The notes: a model not told the origin generated them from the sequence alone. A stretch of 64,000 nt of DNA from UBA3006 sp031401235 (GCA_031401235.1 JANNRJ010000017.1:1-64000), one strand, 5' to 3'. Counted from the stretch's first letter, positions 7,123 to 15,519 are shown. Numbers and translations are program-made.

Positions 7123-8409
7123 ATGAATACTGACACTGACCGCTTTGAGCGTGCACTTAGTTTGCCGCATGTGACCGCCAGTGGCGTCGGCATCATCGTT
7201 GGTGCCGGCATTTATGTATTGCTCGGCCCGGCGACAGCACTAGCCGGTGGACTCGTATGGCTGTCGTTTCTCATCGCCAGTGCACTTTGTGCGCTCACAG
7301 CACTCAGTTACATGGAACTCTCATCGATGTTTCCGAAAGCTGGAGCCGAGCATGAATTTGCTCGGCAGGTGTTCCCAAATTGGGTGTCATTCACCACTGG
7401 ATGGTCAATGACAATTGCGCTGGTAATTGCCGCGGCAACCGTTGCACTTGGATTTGCCCGTTACGCCGCAGATTTTGTCTCGATTGACCATCGAATATCA
7501 GCATTTGCGCTCATTGTTTTCGTCGGGCTCATTGCCTCTACCGGAATGAAAGGTGCGTCATGGATCATTATCGGATTGAGCGCCATTCAGGTCGGAGGAT
7601 TAGTTCTCATCATTGGAGTCGGGATAAATCACGTTGGTGAAGTCGATCTGACTAGCGGCAATGGACCAGCTGGTGTCTTCGGCGCCGCCGCGCTCATTTT
7701 TTTTGCATTCATCGGTTTTGACGAAGTAATTACACTGTCTGAGGAAACCCACGATCCGCACCGCACGGTGCCTCGAGCCCTGATGCTCGCACTTGGTATT
7801 TCAACCGCTCTCTATATCGGGGTCTCGATTGTCGCCGTGAGCGTGCTTGGCGCCGACGGATTGGCGCTATCTCTGCGACCCCTCGCCGATGTTATGGCCG
7901 AATCGGTTGGAGGCGTAGCGGTAACAATTGTCGGCATCATTGCACTCGTCACTACAACAAACACAACACTGTTGGTGGTTACCGCTGCCTCTCGAATGAT
8001 TTACAGCATGGCGGCCACAGGCAGTTTGCATAGCGGACTAAGTCGCGTCCACAATCGTCAGTCTCCATGGAGGGCAATTCTGTTGGTGACAATTGCTTCG
8101 GGAAGTCTCACTTTCATTGGCAATCTCAAACTTCTGGCCGCTGCAACTGACGCATTGATCTATGCAATGTTCATCCTGGTGAACATTGTCGTTATCGTGT
8201 TGCGCAAACGTCGACCTGTTGCAACGCGTCCATTTCGCGTACCACTTACCGTGGGCTGGGTTCCGGTAATTCCAATAGTTGGGATTATCGCCACTGTGGC
8301 GATGTCCAGTCAACTTGAGGTCTCGGCAATATTTATGGCACTGCTATTCATCGCCGCCGGGATCGTCATTTTTTTCGCTCGCTCAATGATCACTAATCAG
8401 AGGTCGTAA
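7123..8409 (+). CDS. APC-family amino acid permease
   Basis: Inner-membrane amino acid transporter, 428 residues, about twelve hydrophobic segments. The first segment carries GIIVGAGIYVLLGPAT, the helix-breaking GxG element that binds substrate amino and carboxyl groups in the APC superfamily. FFAFIGFDEVITLSEETHDP near residue 200 is the family's TM6 and cytoplasmic loop signature, and TNTTLLVVTAASRMIYSMA near residue 290 is also typical. It diverges from the DUF5709-like gene with 78 bases between starts. Its last codons lie in a 15-bp repeat shared with the 3' end of the hydroxyacyl-CoA dehydrogenase gene. Confidence 0.9.
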   Translation: MNTDTDRFERALSLPHVTASGVGIIVGAGIYVLLGPATALAGGLVWLSFLIASALCALTALSYMELSSMFPKAGAEHEFARQVFPNWVSFTTGWSMTIALVIAAATVALGFARYAADFVSIDHRISAFALIVFVGLIASTGMKGASWIIIGLSAIQVGGLVLIIGVGINHVGEVDLTSGNGPAGVFGAAALIFFAFIGFDEVITLSEETHDPHRTVPRALMLALGISTALYIGVSIVAVSVLGADGLALSLRPLADVMAESVGGVAVTIVGIIALVTTTNTTLLVVTAASRMIYSMAATGSLHSGLSRVHNRQSPWRAILLVTIASGSLTFIGNLKLLAAATDALIYAMFILVNIVVIVLRKRRPVATRPFRVPLTVGWVPVIPIVGIIATVAMSSQLEVSAIFMALLFIAAGIVIFFARSMITNQRS

Positions 8410-8411
8410 GT
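8397..8411. repeat. 15-bp direct repeat, left copy
   Basis: TCAGAGGTCGTAAGT, containing the stop codon of the APC permease. The identical sequence occurs at 9732-9746. The two copies bracket the beta-lactamase-family gene. Confidence 0.7.
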
Positions 8412-8435
8412 CTGGACGCCACGGACGGAATATAA

Positions 8436-9629
8436 CTAAGTGCCAGTAATTTTTGCCAATATTTTTCCGACAAGCCCATTCATTGCGTTGGCCTGCAAGT
8501 CGGACCCGCATGATAAAAAGTCAAGTGGCGTTTTAGTTCGCATATATGTGACAATCAGGTTTTGCGAGGGAAAGCCAGCTGCAACCTGGCCGCAAGCCCC
8601 ACTAGCCCAGAAAATATCAAGTGGAGCGGATTTATGTGGCGGTCCAGCGAGTTGCTGCGTGCTCCCGGGCAGCATCCAAGTGCCGGCTCGGTTCAGCCAC
8701 CATAAGTACCCATAAGCGTTATTTAATTCAGTGGAAGAAGTGAGTGCTTCGCGGACGAATGCTTCAGAGACCAACTGAACACTCTTCCATTTGCCATTCT
8801 GCATATACAACTGCACGAGTTTGGCTAGATCACGACACGATGTTTGCCAAAATGCGACCATATACACGTTTCCTGCCAAATCGGTGGTCAACTCGGACTT
8901 CAAGTCGAGGGGCTTTAAGAGATACGTCTGGGCAAATGCCATGACTGAACCTTTAATTGCTCGTTCCAAAATCGTTTCAATCACTTGAGTCGCCGTGCCG
9001 TTGTATTCCCATATGGATCCGGGTGGCGCTTCTTGACCTCGTTTCAAAATATACGGCTCAACATCGGATTTGAGAGCCAACGTGACGGTGTCGGCATTGT
9101 CAAACGCCCTTCCCGAGTTGTTCGAGAGTATTTGCTTGATTGTTATCGACTCGCTTGGAGTTCCCTTCCATTCCGTAATGAAGTCCGAGGCTTTCTGGTT
9201 GATATTCAGTTTTCCTTGAGTTTGCGCGATTCCTATAAGCGTTGCCGCCGTCGACTTCATTGTCGAGAAACCCTCACTCAAGGTCGAAGGAGTGCGTCCA
9301 TTCCAGTACCACTCGCCAACAATTTTCCCACCCTCTTGCACCACCATGCACGATCCTTCGTTGGCGGCTACATCAGCTGCCAATAACTCGTACTTCGGGT
9401 TAGGACCGACAGAAGCATCTTGCGTACTCTTCGCCACCACGGCAACCCAGATCAACTTGCTCTTTACTCGAGTGCAAACAACCCGGGTTGGCTTACCTTT
9501 CACCGTGATCTTGGTCTTGGCCCCGACATTTGTGCAAATATCACCAACATTCGCCGCTAAAGCGACGCCGGGAATGCCGAGCATAACGATCACAACTAAT
9601 GCGACAACATGTTTACGAAGGTGAGACAT
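8436..9629 (-). CDS. secreted beta-lactamase-fold serine hydrolase
   Basis: 397 residues with a signal peptide (residues 1-25, cleavage likely after GVALAA). Next comes a Cys-containing domain of about 45 residues (VGDICTNVGAKTKITVKGK and on), which looks like the small secreted module seen in other Acidimicrobiia exoproteins. Residues about 75-390 form a class C/beta-lactamase-related domain: the catalytic SxxK is STMK near residue 123 and the YxN-like element is the YNG near 208. Probably an esterase or D-amino peptidase; antibiotic resistance cannot be concluded. The gene sits alone between convergent genes, inside a pair of 15-bp direct repeats, suggesting a later insertion. Confidence 0.8.
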   Translation of the reverse strand: MSHLRKHVVALVVIVMLGIPGVALAANVGDICTNVGAKTKITVKGKPTRVVCTRVKSKLIWVAVVAKSTQDASVGPNPKYELLAADVAANEGSCMVVQEGGKIVGEWYWNGRTPSTLSEGFSTMKSTAATLIGIAQTQGKLNINQKASDFITEWKGTPSESITIKQILSNNSGRAFDNADTVTLALKSDVEPYILKRGQEAPPGSIWEYNGTATQVIETILERAIKGSVMAFAQTYLLKPLDLKSELTTDLAGNVYMVAFWQTSCRDLAKLVQLYMQNGKWKSVQLVSEAFVREALTSSTELNNAYGYLWWLNRAGTWMLPGSTQQLAGPPHKSAPLDIFWASGACGQVAAGFPSQNLIVTYMRTKTPLDFLSCGSDLQANAMNGLVGKILAKITGT

Positions 9630-9731
9630 TTCTAGCCTCTCAATATTTCGTCAAACTAGCCCCGTATGAAGGCTAATGAAATGATGGTTAAATTTTTGAA
9701 GGCGACATGGAGTGCACCGATGCGATACCGC

Positions 9732-9746
9732 TCAGAGGTCGTAAGT
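9732..9746. repeat. 15-bp direct repeat, right copy
   Basis: TCAGAGGTCGTAAGT, containing the stop codon (as TCA on the plus strand) of the 3-hydroxyacyl-CoA dehydrogenase gene. Same as 8397-8411, 1,335 bases apart. Confidence 0.7.
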
Positions 9747-10592
9747 GTGAAACCCGCGTCCAGACTTGCGGCCTAATAGGCCGGCCTCGACCATCCGACT
9801 GAGCAGTGGAGGCGCGGCATAGAGCGGTTCTTTGAACTCTTTGTACAGCGACTCGGCGACGGCCATCGTGGTGTCAAGGCCGATGAGATCGGTCAAAGCG
9901 AGGGGACCCAGCGGGTGAGCGCAGCCTTGCACCATCCCAGTGTCGATGTCTTCGGCGGTGGCGAAGCCTGACTCCAACATGCGAATTGAAGCGAGTAGGT
10001 ATGGGATAAGCAGTGCGTTAACGATGAAACCAGCCCGATCTTTGGAACGGATGACGTGTTTGCCAAGGATGTCGGTGGCAAAGGCAGCGGCCCGCTCGGT
10101 TGTCTCTGGGCTAGTCACCAGCGATGACACCAATTCAACTAGGGGCAGTACCGGTACAGGGTTAAAGAAATGGAGACCGACCACATGTTCGGGCCGACGA
10201 GTGACCATACCCAACTTCATAATCGGAATTGACGACGTATTGGATGCCAAAATGGCTTCGGGATCCTCAACGATCTTGTCGAGTGAGCGGAATATCGCCG
10301 TCTTCAAATCCTCCGCTTCGGTCACTGCTTCCATCACTAGTTGTCGGTCGGCCATCGCGCTCATGTCAGCCGAAAATGTGAGGGCCTCAAGCGCCCGCGT
10401 TTGGGACTCAACATCGAGCTTGCCACGACGTACCGCGTTGGCCAACGAAGACTCAATTCGTTTGCGTCCAATGTTCAATGCGACTTCACCGGCGTCGACA
10501 ACCACCACATCGAGGCCGGCGCGGGCACACACTTCAGCAATACCAGAGCCCATCAGCCCACACCCAACAATTCCAACTCTCTCTATCTGCAC
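9732..10592 (-). CDS. 3-hydroxybutyryl-CoA dehydrogenase
   Basis: NAD(P)-dependent oxidation of 3-hydroxyacyl-CoA (FadB2/Hbd family), cytoplasmic. 286 residues, the usual length for the stand-alone enzyme. The Rossmann motif GCGLMGSGIAEVCARAG is at about 10-26. The catalytic His is in GLHFFNPVPVLPLVE near residue 139, and the Glu partner is in that same segment's conserved context. RSKDRAGFIVNALLIPYL (near 182) and GCAHPLGPLALTDLIGLD (near 225) belong to the C-terminal helical domain. Likely serves fatty acid or polyhydroxybutyrate metabolism; no partner genes adjoin it. Confidence 0.93.
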   Translation of the reverse strand: MQIERVGIVGCGLMGSGIAEVCARAGLDVVVVDAGEVALNIGRKRIESSLANAVRRGKLDVESQTRALEALTFSADMSAMADRQLVMEAVTEAEDLKTAIFRSLDKIVEDPEAILASNTSSIPIMKLGMVTRRPEHVVGLHFFNPVPVLPLVELVSSLVTSPETTERAAAFATDILGKHVIRSKDRAGFIVNALLIPYLLASIRMLESGFATAEDIDTGMVQGCAHPLGPLALTDLIGLDTTMAVAESLYKEFKEPLYAAPPLLSRMVEAGLLGRKSGRGFHTYDL

Positions 10593-10627
10593 GGCGGCGA
10601 GCCTACACCTGAGTATTGCAACAACTT

Positions 10628-10900
10628 CTAGCGATTAGATCCGAGCGAGCCGTACCGCTGTTGTGCCGCTTGCGCCGAGATACCCAACGTTGCCCCAATT
10701 TTTCTCCACGATAGTCCAGCCCCGCGTGCGTCCGCAACGTCTTGGGCAATGCGTTGCTCGCAATGTGCTCGTTCAATTGCATCTCGGATGAGTTTTCCTT
10801 CGGTCGGATCGAGACTATGGGCTAGTGACGGGTCGAAGTTTTCGAATCGTTTAGCAAGCTCGTCTGCGTGGAGAACTATTTCTGAAATTGACTTAGGCAT
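10628..10900 (-). CDS. antitoxin-like small helical protein
   Basis: 90 residues, no hydrophobic segment. The N-terminal half (SISEIVLHADELAKRFENF) is an amphipathic helix. The C-terminal ARGAGLSWRKIGATLGISAQ, followed by AAQQRYG, is a helix-turn-helix-like element ending in the QRYG motif. This layout matches antitoxins of actinobacterial two-gene loci whose toxin starts with a KHGI...DM.HA.R motif. Here the remains of such a toxin lie directly upstream and overlap its start by 8 bases. The DNA-binding part probably recognises the palindrome at 10988-11005. Confidence 0.6.
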   Translation of the reverse strand: MPKSISEIVLHADELAKRFENFDPSLAHSLDPTEGKLIRDAIERAHCEQRIAQDVADARGAGLSWRKIGATLGISAQAAQQRYGSLGSNR

Positions 10901-10985
10901 ATCGGATGAAGTTTCGAATAGCGTGGGGCATGTCGTTGTCGGTGATTCCGTGCTTGCGGCCGCTCGCCAGAATCAGCGGCTCCAT
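10893..10985 (-). pseudogene. truncated toxin of a toxin-antitoxin pair
   Basis: A 30-codon frame starting at the ATG at 10985: MEPLILASGRKHGITDND, then MPHAIRNFIRYA and a stop. The ASGRKHGI..NDM.HAIRN pattern is the N-terminal signature of a toxin family of about 70-90 residues in actinobacteria. The rest, which normally ends in a HAMPAR-type motif, is missing, and the antitoxin start codon sits right where the toxin would continue. The simplest reading is an internal deletion that killed the toxin but kept promoter and antitoxin. Family recognition is from memory. Confidence 0.5.
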
Positions 10986-10987
10986 GT

Positions 10988-11005
10988 TATCAACTTAAGT
11001 TGATA
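10988..11005. promoter_or_regulatory. perfect 18-bp palindromic operator
   Basis: TATCAACTTAAGTTGATA is a perfect palindrome ending 2 bases upstream of the toxin-remnant ATG. Such a site in front of a toxin-antitoxin pair is most likely the autoregulatory operator bound by the antitoxin. Confidence 0.6.
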
Positions 11006-11099
11006 TTTTGTAAACCACCGCTTCATACTCATGGCGTGTGCACGGGGCACACTTAGAAACCTCGCTAATTGCTTTCCGCGAATACGCCCTGCGCCAGAG

Positions 11100-12065
11100 T
11101 CACCAGGTAAGAACGATTTTTCCTCGGGCGTGTCCCTCTCCCAAGTAGCGGAAAGCCTCCGCTACTTCACTCATTTCGTAGCATTTGTCGACAACCGGAA
11201 CGACTTTCCCCGACTCGAGAAATTCTCGCATCACCATCGTGTCGGCCCTATTCAACTTGGCAATGAAGAACCCGACCTTGCGGCTACTTCCTAACGCCGC
11301 TAGCCGTACTTTGACGATATGACTTAGCGGTCCGAGGAAACTACTGCCTTTTGGTGCTCCGACAATAACGAGGGTCGCTTTCGGTTTGAGTACGCGCCTG
11401 ATCTCTGACCATGATCTGCTTCCGGCATTATCGAGCATTAGGTCGTAGCGCTGGTCGCCTCGGGTGAAGTCCTCCTTGGTGTAGTCGATGACATGATCGG
11501 CGCCGAGTGATCGCACGAGTTCGACGTTCCTCGTGCTGCACACGCCGGTCACCTCTGCTCCAAACGCTTTGGCGATCTGCACGGCAAATGTGCCCACACC
11601 ACCCGACGCACCGTTAATTAAAACCTTTTGCCCTGGCTGAATCTTCCCTTTATCTCGCAAGCCCTGCAGCGCGGTAAGCGCCGCCACACCAATCGTCGCC
11701 ACTTGCTCGATCGTCACGTTGGCCGGTTTCAATACGACAGCGTCGCGAACACACACGTACTCGGCAAGGGCTCCGCTACGCGCCCCGAATACTTCATCAC
11801 CGGGTCGAAACTGAGTGACATCTTTGCCGACCTCTTCCACCGTCCCAGCGAAATCAACCCCCAGCCTGTTGCTCTTTGGCTTGCGTAGCCCCATCTGTGG
11901 ACGGGCGACATACGGCTTGCCGGTCAGGCCGTACCAATCTGCCGGGTTGATCGAAGCGGCGTGGACTCGTACCAGCACGCCATCGTCGGTGAGTTCAGGT
12001 TTGTCAATTTCATGAATTTCTAGAACATCGGGAGATCCGTATTTGTTGTGGACTACTGCCTTCAT
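11100..12065 (-). CDS. MDR-family NAD(P)-dependent oxidoreductase, copy 3
   Basis: Zinc-free medium-chain reductase of the quinone oxidoreductase group, 321 residues. The GroES-like N-terminal domain begins MKAVVHNKYGSPDVLEIHE. GVDFAGTVEEVGKDV is near residue 70 and the Rossmann loop INGASGGVGTFAVQIAK near 150. It lacks the zinc-binding cysteines of alcohol dehydrogenases. Last of three tandem paralogues; its ATG overlaps the stop of copy 2 by 4 bases. It is more diverged than copies 1 and 2 and has an insert (ARPQMGLRKPKSNR) near residue 55. Substrate unknown; probably an enone or quinone reductase. Confidence 0.85.
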   Translation of the reverse strand: MKAVVHNKYGSPDVLEIHEIDKPELTDDGVLVRVHAASINPADWYGLTGKPYVARPQMGLRKPKSNRLGVDFAGTVEEVGKDVTQFRPGDEVFGARSGALAEYVCVRDAVVLKPANVTIEQVATIGVAALTALQGLRDKGKIQPGQKVLINGASGGVGTFAVQIAKAFGAEVTGVCSTRNVELVRSLGADHVIDYTKEDFTRGDQRYDLMLDNAGSRSWSEIRRVLKPKATLVIVGAPKGSSFLGPLSHIVKVRLAALGSSRKVGFFIAKLNRADTMVMREFLESGKVVPVVDKCYEMSEVAEAFRYLGEGHARGKIVLTW

Positions 12066-12124
12066 GAATTCACTTCCTTTGTTCGGTCGCCGCTGACTGT
12101 CAGGACGACATTTCCGGTTTTCTG
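12062..12124. repeat. 63-bp near-identical repeat, 3' end of copy 2
   Basis: Differs from 13051-13113 at only 3 of 63 positions by eye. It spans the ATGA junction and the last codons of MDR copy 2. Evidence of duplication or gene conversion within the tandem array. Confidence 0.7.
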
Positions 12125-13054
12125 TTCGGTTCCCACGTATTTAGTCGCCTCGACGACTTGTTCCAAGGTGTAACACCTGTCGATGACCGCTCGATACTTC
12201 CCCGCTTCGATGAGCTCCTTGAGAAATAGAGTGTCCTTCTTCGTGTAGTGGGGCATTCCCATTTTCACCCGCTTGTTTCCGATTCGCGAAGTCCACAGAA
12301 TAAGCGTGAGGTTCTCGATCATGAACCGACCCAGGTCGGTTGCGATGTACACACCGCCTGGCTTTAGAGATCTCCTGCAGTGCAAGAATGAAGTTTTGTC
12401 CACCGCGTCGAGGATGACGTCGTATGTCTCGCCGTTCTTGGTGAAATCTTCCTGCGTGTAATCGATCACGACATCTGCCCCGAGCGATCTAACGAGTTGG
12501 ACATTCTTGGTGTTGCACACGGCGGTGACATGAGTATCGAAGTACTTGGCCATTTGCACGGCGGCCGTCCCGCAAGATCCAGATGCGCCATAGACGAGGA
12601 TCTTCTGCCCCGGGCGGAGATCCGCTCGCCTCAAGGAAGCCAATGCCTGAAACGCTCCGTCGCAAACCGCGGCAGCCTCATCGAAATTCATGTTGGTCGG
12701 CTTAAGCGCCAGAGCGGCACTCTCCTTCATGCAGATGAACTCGGCATGGGCACCGAATTTGTGCGGGCTGATCCCAAAAACATGGTCACCAATTTTGAAT
12801 TGGTTGACAGTTGCCCCAACTGTCACGACTTCTCCTGCCAGTTCGATGCCGAGAATCTTTCGCTTTGGTCGCAAGACACCGGCGAAGTATCTCCACATGA
12901 ACGGCTTGGCTTGGCGAATGGCGCAGTCCGTTCGGTTGACCGTGGTGGCGTGGACCTTAACGAGTACCTCGTCTGCCTTAGGCACAGGACGTTCGACTTC
13001 TTGAACTCGCAACACTTCCGGACCACCGTATTTGTCGTGGACAACTGCTCTCAT
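12062..13054 (-). CDS. MDR-family NAD(P)-dependent oxidoreductase, copy 2
   Basis: 330 residues, closely related to copy 1 along its length; both begin MRAVVHDKYGGP and end SGDRTKE.NS. Nucleotide-binding loop YGASGSCGTAAVQMAKYF near residue 150; GIELAGEVVTVGATVNQF near 72. No zinc ligands. Its start overlaps the stop of copy 1 as ATGA and its stop overlaps the start of copy 3, so the three are translated as one coupled set. An extra Cys replaces Ile in the glycine-rich loop compared with copy 1. Substrate unknown. Confidence 0.85.
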   Translation of the reverse strand: MRAVVHDKYGGPEVLRVQEVERPVPKADEVLVKVHATTVNRTDCAIRQAKPFMWRYFAGVLRPKRKILGIELAGEVVTVGATVNQFKIGDHVFGISPHKFGAHAEFICMKESAALALKPTNMNFDEAAAVCDGAFQALASLRRADLRPGQKILVYGASGSCGTAAVQMAKYFDTHVTAVCNTKNVQLVRSLGADVVIDYTQEDFTKNGETYDVILDAVDKTSFLHCRRSLKPGGVYIATDLGRFMIENLTLILWTSRIGNKRVKMGMPHYTKKDTLFLKELIEAGKYRAVIDRCYTLEQVVEATKYVGTEQKTGNVVLTVSGDRTKEVNS

Positions 13055-13113
13055 GAATTCATTTCCTTTGTTCGGTCGCCGCTGACTGTCAGAACGACAT
13101 TTCCCGTTTTCTG
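13051..13113. repeat. 63-bp near-identical repeat, 3' end of copy 1
   Basis: Partner of 12062-12124, covering the ATGA junction between MDR copies 1 and 2 and the end of copy 1. Confidence 0.7.
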
Positions 13114-14031
13114 CTGCGTTTCCACGTATCGAGTTGCCTCGACCACATCTTCTAGCGGGTAGCGGCGATCGATGACCGCCCGATACTTCCCCGTCTCAAT
13201 GAGCTCCTTGATAAAGAGGACGTTTGCCTTCGTATATTTCGGCATCAAAAGAATCACCTTCTTGTCCCCTATCCACCGGGTCAACAAGGCCAAGAGTGGA
13301 ACATGCCACATGAACCCCAAGTCAGATGCGATGTAGATTCCGCCCGACCTCAATGATCGTCTACACCGCCTAAACGAAAGCTTGCCCACCGCGTCGAAGA
13401 TGACGTCGTACGTTTCACCATCTTTGGTGAAGTCCTCTTGCAAGTAGTCGACGACTCGGTCGGCTCCGAGCGATCTCACCAGTTCAAGATTCTGGGTATT
13501 GCACACCGCAGTAACGTCGGCATCAAAGTACCTGGCCAATTGCACGGTGGCTGTGCCGATCGAACCGGAAGCGCCATAGATGAGGATGCTTCGCCCATTC
13601 CAGAGCTTGGCGCGTTTCAGACCGGCTAGAGCGATGATCGCTCCATCGCATACTGCTGCCGCTTCATCGAAGGGCATGTTGGTCGGCTTGTGTGCCAGCG
13701 CGCCGCTCTCCCGAACGCAAACATACCCGGCATGTGCGCCCGCTCTTACGCCAAAGACTTCGTCACCGATCGCGAACTGGCTAACGTATGCTCCGATCGC
13801 TACAACTTCGCCGGCCAGCTCGCTGCCGAGAATTTTCCTCTTCGGTCGAATGAGACCGGTGACGAAGCGGGAGATGAAATATTCGGCGCTGCGAAGGCCG
13901 CAGTCAGTTCGGTTGACCGTGGTGGAGTGAATTTTGACGAGGACTTCGTCATGTTTGGGCACCGGACGTTCGACTTCTTGAAGTCGCAAAACATCGGGAC
14001 CACCGTACTTATCGTGGACGACGGCTCTCAT
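13051..14031 (-). CDS. MDR-family NAD(P)-dependent oxidoreductase, copy 1
   Basis: 326 residues from the ATG at 14031. The frame is open for about 100 more codons upstream, but that part lies antisense-like within the Nudix gene and has no family similarity; the paralogues start at the same MRAVVHDKYGG. Rossmann loop YGASGSIGTATVQLARYF near 145; GSELAGEVVAIGAYVSQF near 70. First of three tandem paralogues, 4 bases after the stop of the NrtR-like gene, so the four genes probably form one operon. Confidence 0.86.
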   Translation of the reverse strand: MRAVVHDKYGGPDVLRLQEVERPVPKHDEVLVKIHSTTVNRTDCGLRSAEYFISRFVTGLIRPKRKILGSELAGEVVAIGAYVSQFAIGDEVFGVRAGAHAGYVCVRESGALAHKPTNMPFDEAAAVCDGAIIALAGLKRAKLWNGRSILIYGASGSIGTATVQLARYFDADVTAVCNTQNLELVRSLGADRVVDYLQEDFTKDGETYDVIFDAVGKLSFRRCRRSLRSGGIYIASDLGFMWHVPLLALLTRWIGDKKVILLMPKYTKANVLFIKELIETGKYRAVIDRRYPLEDVVEATRYVETQQKTGNVVLTVSGDRTKEMNS

Positions 14032-14035
14032 GAAT

Positions 14036-14758
14036 TTACTTCCCGTCCTTCGCGCGTTGCGGACGTCGAATTGGTCCGCCGTGCTTCCATGTTCGTTTTG
14101 CTCGAAACAATTCGGCGGGCTTTCCGCCAGTAGAGCCTGACCGAGCTCGGCGACCGGTCGGGATGACCCAGCCATCTTCGGCTGTAACGCTCCGTCGGAA
14201 ATTTGCGCCATCAAGTTGCACGCCCCATACGGCTTCGTATACCGCTCGCAATTCAGCCAAGGTAAACGTCGTTCCGACAAACGCGGTGGCAATTCCCGTG
14301 ACTTCCAGTTCGACTCGAACATGATCAATTGCGTCGTGCACGATTCGAAAATGGTCGAAAGCCAGATCGATTCTTCCGTTGAGCACGTCGGTTACCGGAA
14401 TCAAAGCAGCCGCCGCGGCATCGGTTCCGGCCATGATCGCCCCCATGTCGCGCAACACCGCCAGATATCCGATTGTCACGACGTTCATTCGAGGATCACG
14501 CTCCGGATCGCCGTAGGCGCCGAACTGAGTGAGCAAACTTGCCGCATCGACACTGGTTTCTTCAACTAGTTCCCGCTTTGCCGCCTCGTCCAGTGTTTCT
14601 GTTGGACGCTTGAAGCCACCCGGGATTGCCCACATTCCCTTAAATGGCGCCTCGCCACGACGCACCAGCAATACATGAAGCACGCCGGCCGACATCGTCA
14701 AGACAACAACATCAACGGTCACGGCAAACGCCGGAAACCGTGATGGGTCATAATCCAT
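14036..14758 (-). CDS. Nudix protein with C-terminal winged helix, NrtR-like
   Basis: 240 residues from the ATG at 14758, which has AGAGGA seven bases upstream; a GTG at 14791 is the alternative. Residues about 10-140 are a Nudix domain with a nearly canonical box starting at GGFKRPTETLDEAAKREL and continuing VEETSV. The catalytic Glu residues are kept, but the Gly after EE-x is Ser. The C-terminal part (FTLAELRAVYEAVWG, then NFRR) matches the winged helix of NrtR regulators, which respond to ADP-ribose. It leads an operon of three MDR oxidoreductases and is likely their local regulator. It could still be an active ADP-ribose pyrophosphatase. Confidence 0.75.
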   Translation of the reverse strand: MDYDPSRFPAFAVTVDVVVLTMSAGVLHVLLVRRGEAPFKGMWAIPGGFKRPTETLDEAAKRELVEETSVDAASLLTQFGAYGDPERDPRMNVVTIGYLAVLRDMGAIMAGTDAAAAALIPVTDVLNGRIDLAFDHFRIVHDAIDHVRVELEVTGIATAFVGTTFTLAELRAVYEAVWGVQLDGANFRRSVTAEDGWVIPTGRRARSGSTGGKPAELFRAKRTWKHGGPIRRPQRAKDGK

Positions 14759-14917
14759 TGGCACATCCTCTGCATTGGTTTTAGTCGCCACGACTCTTAC
14801 AGTACCAGCTGGTTATGGTCTTGTCAACCCAAACCTGACAGAGACTTTATTGACCCATTGCCAGACACAGTTCACCCAACTACTATCCGCATTAAGGAAT
14901 GAACGAAGGAGCCCATC

Positions 14918-15493
14918 ATGCGTGATTCAGATCTGGCGCAAATTCATAGGCAGGCGCTGACGGCGACCCGCAAAGTAGTCGCTGGAATAAAGCCGAACCA
15001 GTGGCACGATTCGACACCATGCGCGGAATGGGACGTTCGAGAACTGGCCAACCACGTGATTTCTGGAAATTGGTGGGCAGCGGAGTTGGCCAATGGAGCA
15101 ACGATTGCCAGCGTTGGCAACCGACTTGATGGCGATGTCCTGGGTACCGATCCACTTCGCGCCTATGACGACTCCGCCGCGGTCGCAGCCGAAGTATTCG
15201 AACGCGAAGGTGCAATGTCTGCACCTTGTGCTGTTTCTTACGGACCGGTTCCTGGTTCGATGTACTGCGGTCACCGCTTTATCGATGTATTCGTACACGG
15301 TTGGGATCTGGCCAAGGCAACCGGACAATCAACCGATCTCGACCCAGCCCTGGTCGCCGCATGTTTGGAAGTCGTGAAACCACAAGCCGAGATGTTCGCT
15401 GGTAGCGGAATGTTCGGCGACGGTGCGCCTTCACCCGTCGCCGGGACTGACCCGCAACGCGAATTGCTGACGATGCTTGGTCGAAACCCTTAG
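14918..15493 (+). CDS. TIGR03086-type DinB-fold metal-binding protein
   Basis: 191 residues with AAGGAG six bases before the ATG. The pattern WHDSTPCAEWDVRELANHVI near residue 28 and HRFIDVFVHGWDLAKATGQ near residue 115 is the signature of the actinobacterial TIGR03086 / mycothiol-dependent maleylpyruvate isomerase N-terminal group. The histidines in NHV, GHRF and VHGWD form the predicted metal site. Members are thought to use mycothiol or bacillithiol-like thiols, but the reaction here is unknown. It diverges from the NrtR-like gene and converges on csoR. Confidence 0.82.
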   Translation: MRDSDLAQIHRQALTATRKVVAGIKPNQWHDSTPCAEWDVRELANHVISGNWWAAELANGATIASVGNRLDGDVLGTDPLRAYDDSAAVAAEVFEREGAMSAPCAVSYGPVPGSMYCGHRFIDVFVHGWDLAKATGQSTDLDPALVAACLEVVKPQAEMFAGSGMFGDGAPSPVAGTDPQRELLTMLGRNP

Positions 15494-15519
15494 TTCTGAG
15501 GTCGAATTCTCGAGGAGTA

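Noticed and set aside
8436..9629. Antibiotic-resistance beta-lactamase
   Set aside because: The fold and STMK motif are present, but the wider serine-hydrolase family is mostly esterases and peptidases; resistance cannot be read from sequence.
9940..10638. 232-codon open frame on the plus strand
   Set aside because: It lies antisense to the 3-hydroxybutyryl-CoA dehydrogenase gene, is Ser/Arg-rich and shows no family motif; a codon-bias shadow.
12497..13162. 221-codon open frame on the plus strand
   Set aside because: Antisense to MDR copy 2; a similar shorter frame over copy 1 exists only because the genes are paralogues.
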